A stretch of DNA of 21,502 bases, from NCBI GenBank assembly GCA_964200075.2, contig CAXNAA020000412.1, positions 1 through 21,502 of the forward strand, given 5' to 3'. The DNA comes from Sphacelaria rigidula (Eukaryota > Phaeophyceae > Sphacelariales). The translations under genes and the position numbers were made by a program. Under the pieces are notes generated by a model. The model was not told the DNA's origin and ran no database searches. It saw only the letters and a program-made list of their open reading frames with translations. Positions 17,338 to 21,502 of the stretch are shown piece after piece (position 1 is the first letter of the stretch; each line of letters opens with the position of its first letter).

Positions 17338-18777
17338 GATTTCTCCGTGCTTCGCACCAGCCAGCTACACGTGCGACATTCGTCGCAGTACAAGAAAGTG
17401 TATGTGACGATTGATACCGCAGAGGACAGTGGGATCGTGCGGCTCCTCGTACGTCTTTCGTCTCAATGCATGATTGTGAGCCTGCTTCACAGCAGGCGTG
17501 TGATTCTTCTTCCTTTATTGTGTACAGCCGAGTACGCACAGCAGGTTAAAATATGTGTGCAACTTCCAAAATATCTGTCGCTGGTAGAATTTGGAAGGGT
17601 CATCTGCTAATACTTGTCGGCAGTGTTGTCGTAGTGTTGTCCTAGCGGAGGAGTCCCCCTTGACGCCGTACATTGATGTGATTTGCTTGTGTATGTGTGT
17701 TTTTTCTTCGTCTTTCCGACGCGCTCAGCCGCTTGTCGTACGTAACACGACCGCATGTATGTGGAAGAGTGGGGAGAAAAAGAGGAGGCTGCTTGCGTAC
17801 ACATATTATTCAAGGAAGGTCGGCATTTCATGCACGCCGGCGAAAGAGAAACAAAACCTCACTGTTGTCAACCTTGCCTGCTACATATTATACACATACA
17901 CTGGTCCCTACGACAACAGATGATGTCAACATCCGTCCAACGTAGTGACGGCGTGGTGACCGGTCTTCTCTAGAGTGAGAGCCAACACATCCCCCAAAAG
18001 TCATTGAAGCTGGAAATAAAAAGTTCGCATACATTATATGTGCACGTATGGAAAGTACGTACTGGTTTTGGTATTCGTGATCAAGCTCAGTGGCGTTGCA
18101 AGATATTTCGATGCGCGGGTCTGCTCGTAGACCCTGGGTGCCGTGACGCATTGTTTCGCCTTTGTTATTGTCATTCTTGTGGCGAGATATTGAGCTTGAC
18201 TGGAAGCCGTGGCCTCATCTTCTCGCCTTGCTGGCTTCGCCTTGCTTGCTGGCTCCGCGTTGCTGGCACCATCACTACGCTTTGCTCCTATGGCTGCGCC
18301 CCGGCTGTACTGAGTTAGAGAGCTGCTTGTAGATAAAGTATGATGCTATCAAACATGTGAGTTTTCAACCAGAAATTACATAAATCAACCTGTGTGCATT
18401 GTGTGCTTGATGGATAAGCTAAAGGTCTGTATGATGTTGCCCACGTTGGGAGCTTGGTGGGCTGGCACCATGGTATCCCCTGGCACTCATACTGAGAGAC
18501 CCCAGCCAACACACTAGCTACCCCATCATTATGACATATTTTATATTTTAACATTATTCAGTGGTTGGTTACACACAAGCACGCGAGATCGTTACCGGCT
18601 CCCCCCAGTACACTACCTCGAGACTTTTGGGTTGGCGTCGAGTGGCAATGTTGCTGAAAAACAAACCAACAGCACCTAGACATATAATGTACAGATTGTC
18701 ACCGTACCTGTACCATGAACCACCACTAGACAAAAAAACTCCCGGACCGACAAACACAATAGACATGCAAAAACCTA
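17338..18777. other. Unassigned
   Basis: Several overlapping short frames occur on both strands without domains. A local repeat of TTGCTGGCTTCGCC type lies at 18228-18270. The minus frame 18315-18554 (79 codons) is unsupported. Confidence 0.4.
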
Positions 18778-18991
18778 AGACACTTTCTACGATAGCCCCC
18801 ATTTGGATTTACGTGAAGAAAAGCCGAGCACAGCGAGAAGCTGGGAATTCCCACGCTTGAGTTCGTTCTAGCCAATGTCGCCAATATGAGGCGCTCCATG
18901 CAGCCTGAACTCGAACACCAGGCGCTGTATGGTCATTTTTTTCGTGACACTTTTAGCTGGTTTTGGGAGGGGGCTATCGTAGAAAGTGTCC
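18778..18991. mobile_element. 214-bp MITE with 23-bp terminal inverted repeats and TA duplication
   Basis: The left end AGACACTTTCTACGATAGCC (18778) and the right end (18969-18991) are reverse complements over 23 bp, with only the outermost base differing. TA flanks both ends (18776-18777 and 18992-18993), as for Tc1/mariner-derived elements. The interior has no ORF, so it is non-autonomous. The ends are unrelated to those of the 696-bp element. Confidence 0.85.
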
Positions 18992-19058
18992 TAATTAACC
19001 AATTTTGTTTCCCCTAGACACAGACAAGATGGATATGGTGGATATGACGTAAAAACGC

Positions 19059-19224
19059 TGTCCTCTTTCTTAACTCATTTTCCTTATTCTGTGTGTATTT
19101 TCCCCTTTTTTTTGCGGCTCTTGCTTCTTCCCTTTCCTCTTTCTCTACATGTGTTTTTCTCCTTCTCCTGTTTGCTGTTTTCGTTTTTTTTCTGTTGTTT
19201 TCCTGTTTTTCCCTGTTTTTTTCG
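19059..19224 (+). other. Pyrimidine-rich tract
   Basis: About 165 bp dominated by C and T (runs such as TTTTCCCCTTTTTTTT and TTTCCTGTTTTTCCC) directly abuts the satellite that follows. It may form triplex-prone DNA. No coding potential is evident. Confidence 0.7.
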
Positions 19225-20081
19225 CTACCATACCACGACCCGGACATAAACATGGAATGAAGAAGGGAACCATCCCTTTCCTTTAAGCTACCACACCACA
19301 GCCCGGACATAGACATGGTATAGAGGAACTTGCCCTGCTCTTCTATAATTTACCATGACACAGCCCGGACATGGACATAGAATGACGAAGCTAACCATCC
19401 TTTGTCTTTAACTTACCACAACACAGCCCCGACATAGACATGAAATAGAGAAGCTGACCCTCTTTTTTCTTCAACCTACCATAACATAGCCCGGGTATAG
19501 ACGTGGATTGAAGAAGCTTAACATCTTTCTTCTCTAAGTTACCATGACACGACCCGGACATGGACATAGAATGACGAAGCTAACCATCCTTTGTCTTCAA
19601 CATACCACAACACAGCCCCGACATAAACATGAAATAGAGAAGTTAACCCTCTTTTTTCTTCAAGCTACCATAACACAGCCCGGGCATAGACATGGGTTGG
19701 AGAAGCTCACCATCCTTCTTCTTTAAGCTGCTACAACACAGCCCGGACATAGACATAAAACAAAGAAGCTGACCCTGCTTTTTCTTTTACCTACCATAAC
19801 ACAGCCCGGGTATTGACATGAAACAAAGGAGCTGATCCTCCTTTTCTTTCACCTAGCATAACATAGCCCAGACATAGACATGAAACAAAGAAGCTAACCA
19901 TCCTTCCTCTTGAACGTACCAGAACACAGCCTGGACATAAACATGGAATAGAGAAGCTAGCCATGCTTTTTCTTTAGCCTACCATAATACAGCCTGGGAA
20001 TAGATATGAAACGAAGAAACCAACCATCCTTTGTCTTTGACCTGCCATAACACAGCACAGATACAGACGTAAAATAGTGGG
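19225..20081 (+). repeat. 63-bp satellite, 13 full units and a partial, with 189-bp higher-order period
   Basis: Units begin (C/T)TACCA-AACACAGCCC at 19225, 19288, 19350, 19413, 19476, 19539, 19602, 19665, 19728 and so on to 20042. Each carries GACATGAAATAGAGAAGCT-ACC and a T-rich end. The unit at 19288 is 62 bp; the others read are 63. The three units 19350-19538 match the next three 19539-19727 more closely than they match their neighbours, giving a 189-bp higher-order repeat. On the minus strand a 21-residue repeat (MSMSGLCYG-LKKKDG) can be read, but stops recur, chiefly at one position. Confidence 0.93.
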
Positions 20082-20453
20082 GAAAAAAAACTACTTTCCT
20101 ATATAGAGAAGGGAAATAATCGACAATATAAATCACAACAAAGGTAAAACAAGAATAGAACCAGAACCTAGACAAGTAAGTAATAGCGTCAAGGTTGACC
20201 ACCTTACAGGAAAATCGAGAATACAAAATACATAGCAAGTACGGATAGGGTAGGGTCATCACCCCTCCATGTTGAAGTCACATGGACGTTGGAGTCTCGT
20301 GGTGAGATACCCATTCAACCTCACCGGTTTCCGGTAGGCGGTGGAAATCTGGTCAGCCATTTTCCTGAAATTTCCGACATTAAGTACTAAAAGCGCCTAT
20401 TGAAGGCAAGGGGTAGATACTGCATGACATAAACGACAAGACCTACTGTGCAC
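20082..20453. other. Unassigned AT-rich DNA after the satellite
   Basis: AT-rich from 20090 to 20240, then average composition. No supported feature. Confidence 0.5.
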
Positions 20454-20807
20454 TCATGAAACAAACACCTTACCAATGGCCGACCTACGAGAAGGAGCAC
20501 CAAATGGTACGTAGACTTCTTGAGATTTTGAAGGACAAAAGCTGGTACAAAGTGTGGGGGAATCGTTGGCCAAACTTTCGGCAGCGAAGGTCCACTCGGA
20601 AGCATTAATGGAGTAGCGACCCATGGTGAACCACGGAGTGGGAAAAGTGGTGTACGGGACATGCGGATGTGAGTAAGACCGTGTGTTGTGCAAGCCGTCC
20701 TTGAATCCTACACGGTGAAAATGACCTCCCTGAAGGAAAGTAACCAGTACAGCAGCGGGGCAAGAAGGTAGAAGATACGGTCGTGGGGCGTCTGGATGGT
20801 TAACCAT
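20454..20807 (-). CDS. Weak candidate: hypothetical 117-residue ORF
   Basis: A true ATG at 20807-20805 opens a frame to TGA at 20456-20454. It reads MVNHPDAPRPYLLPSCPAAV, later TMGRYSINASEWTFAAESLA, and ends SRRSAIGKVFVS. The last codons contain a good minus-strand splice donor (ATTG|GTAAGG), so it might be an exon. Against this, the length is only marginally above chance and no domain is recognised. On the + strand an ATG frame at 20806 (MKIAWHERGVLVSKVLDLAS) with donor GTGAGC near 20902 competes. Confidence 0.22.
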   Translation of the reverse strand: MVNHPDAPRPYLLPSCPAAVLVTFLQGGHFHRVGFKDGLHNTRSYSHPHVPYTTFPTPWFTMGRYSINASEWTFAAESLANDSPTLCTSFCPSKSQEVYVPFGAPSRRSAIGKVFVS

Positions 20808-21502
20808 GAAGATCGCTTGGCACGAACGTGGGGTACTTGTATCAAAGGTGTTGGACTTGGCTTCAGGCTACGAGCCCGTGTTGGAGGCATTCTTTAGTAT
20901 CGGTGAGCCAGAAAAAAAACTCAAAGGCTCTAGATCCCCAACAAGTACTAGGATTGGGATGTCCCAGTACGTTGACTACGTCCCACCGATACAACTCAAG
21001 CGAAGAAGCTGGAGATTCTCTCGAAAGAGATCGAGAGAGAGACGGTAAGGAAGGACGGATGGATAAGTAAGGAGTGGACGGATAAAGTAGTAGTAGTGGT
21101 GGTATCCGGAGTTTGTAGCGATATGACGAGAATATACTTCTAAAAGAAATGCAATGGACTTGAACGGCCTTGTTTGGTAAGAGGAAAATTAGGAAGGGGG
21201 GGCGAACACTTCCGAGTCACGTGAAAACAGAGCGCGAGAAAGAAGTGGAAAAGGATCGAGACAAGTATGGTGTCGGCATGGGTTAGAAAAATAGGGTGGA
21301 GAGTATGCATAGCTAGTGGAACAACAAACCTAGGACGTAGTCCATGGGTAAACGGAGGGGGAGAGGAATAGGTTAGTACCCGGAAGGGGAAGGGGGGGGT
21401 GTACTCATGATCATGCATGCCATAGTCATGAAACAGCCGATCATCTATGTTGAGGATGGTGCTTTTCATTGAGGATGAGAACCCGGAGGATTAAAATCTT
21501 CG
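20808..21502. other. Unassigned, purine-rich
   Basis: A + strand frame from 20806 to 21048 is open and starts with a natural-looking stretch, then becomes Arg/Ser-rich. From 21050 on the + strand is G/A-rich with a GTAGTAGTAGTGGTGG microsatellite near 21088. No supported gene. Confidence 0.4.

Overview
The window is nuclear DNA of a eukaryote. It carries a protein kinase gene broken by spliceosomal GT-AG introns of about 0.35-1.6 kb, followed by DNA dense in transposable elements and satellites. The intron-rich kinase, the chromodomain-type Ty3/gypsy fragment and a GC content that looks near 50% by eye would suit a brown alga or another stramenopile. That placement is inference; no organism-specific marker is present.

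Region 1-1822 holds a poly-G tract, purine-rich DNA and a chain of three short ORFs linked by ATGA overlaps just before the kinase. Region 1823-7761 holds a Ser/Thr kinase domain reconstructed here from seven exons on the + strand. Every exon junction keeps phase, and all core motifs are present (Gly-rich loop, VAIK-type Lys, alpha-C Glu, HRD, DLG in place of DFG, APE, alpha-F Asp, alpha-I Arg). Exon 3 (3815-3888) has no ATG-started ORF and is found only by following splice phase. Downstream exons are less certain. Candidates are 8295 onward, which overlaps a ~210-bp imperfect inverted repeat, and a Lys-rich terminal exon ending at 9473.

Region 9474-11800 shows no convincing gene. It has three poly-G tracts and a tRNA-Leu-like fragment. 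Region 12027-12500 (- strand) is the integrase C-terminus plus chromodomain of a Ty3/gypsy chromovirus, interrupted by one in-frame stop. Region 12500-13800 has AT-rich repeats and a 41-bp minisatellite. The minisatellite is split by a ~437-bp segment carrying a TATA-box-led, Ser/Gly-rich minus-strand ORF start.

Region 13842-15153 is a nest of mobile elements. A tRNA-headed SINE-like element is interrupted by an inverted copy of itself with a 6-bp target duplication, and next to it lies a 696-bp TA-flanked MITE. A second MITE (214 bp) lies at 18778-18991. Region 15156-18777 is mostly unassigned, with short repeats and a 53-codon minus-strand ORF at 17176-17337. Region 19225-20081 is a 63-bp satellite with a 189-bp higher-order period. 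The rest holds only weak ORFs.

I see no operon-like or defence-like system. The kinase is the one clear cellular gene. The most informative structures are the hidden exon, the nested SINE, the two MITEs, the inverted repeat and the higher-order satellite.
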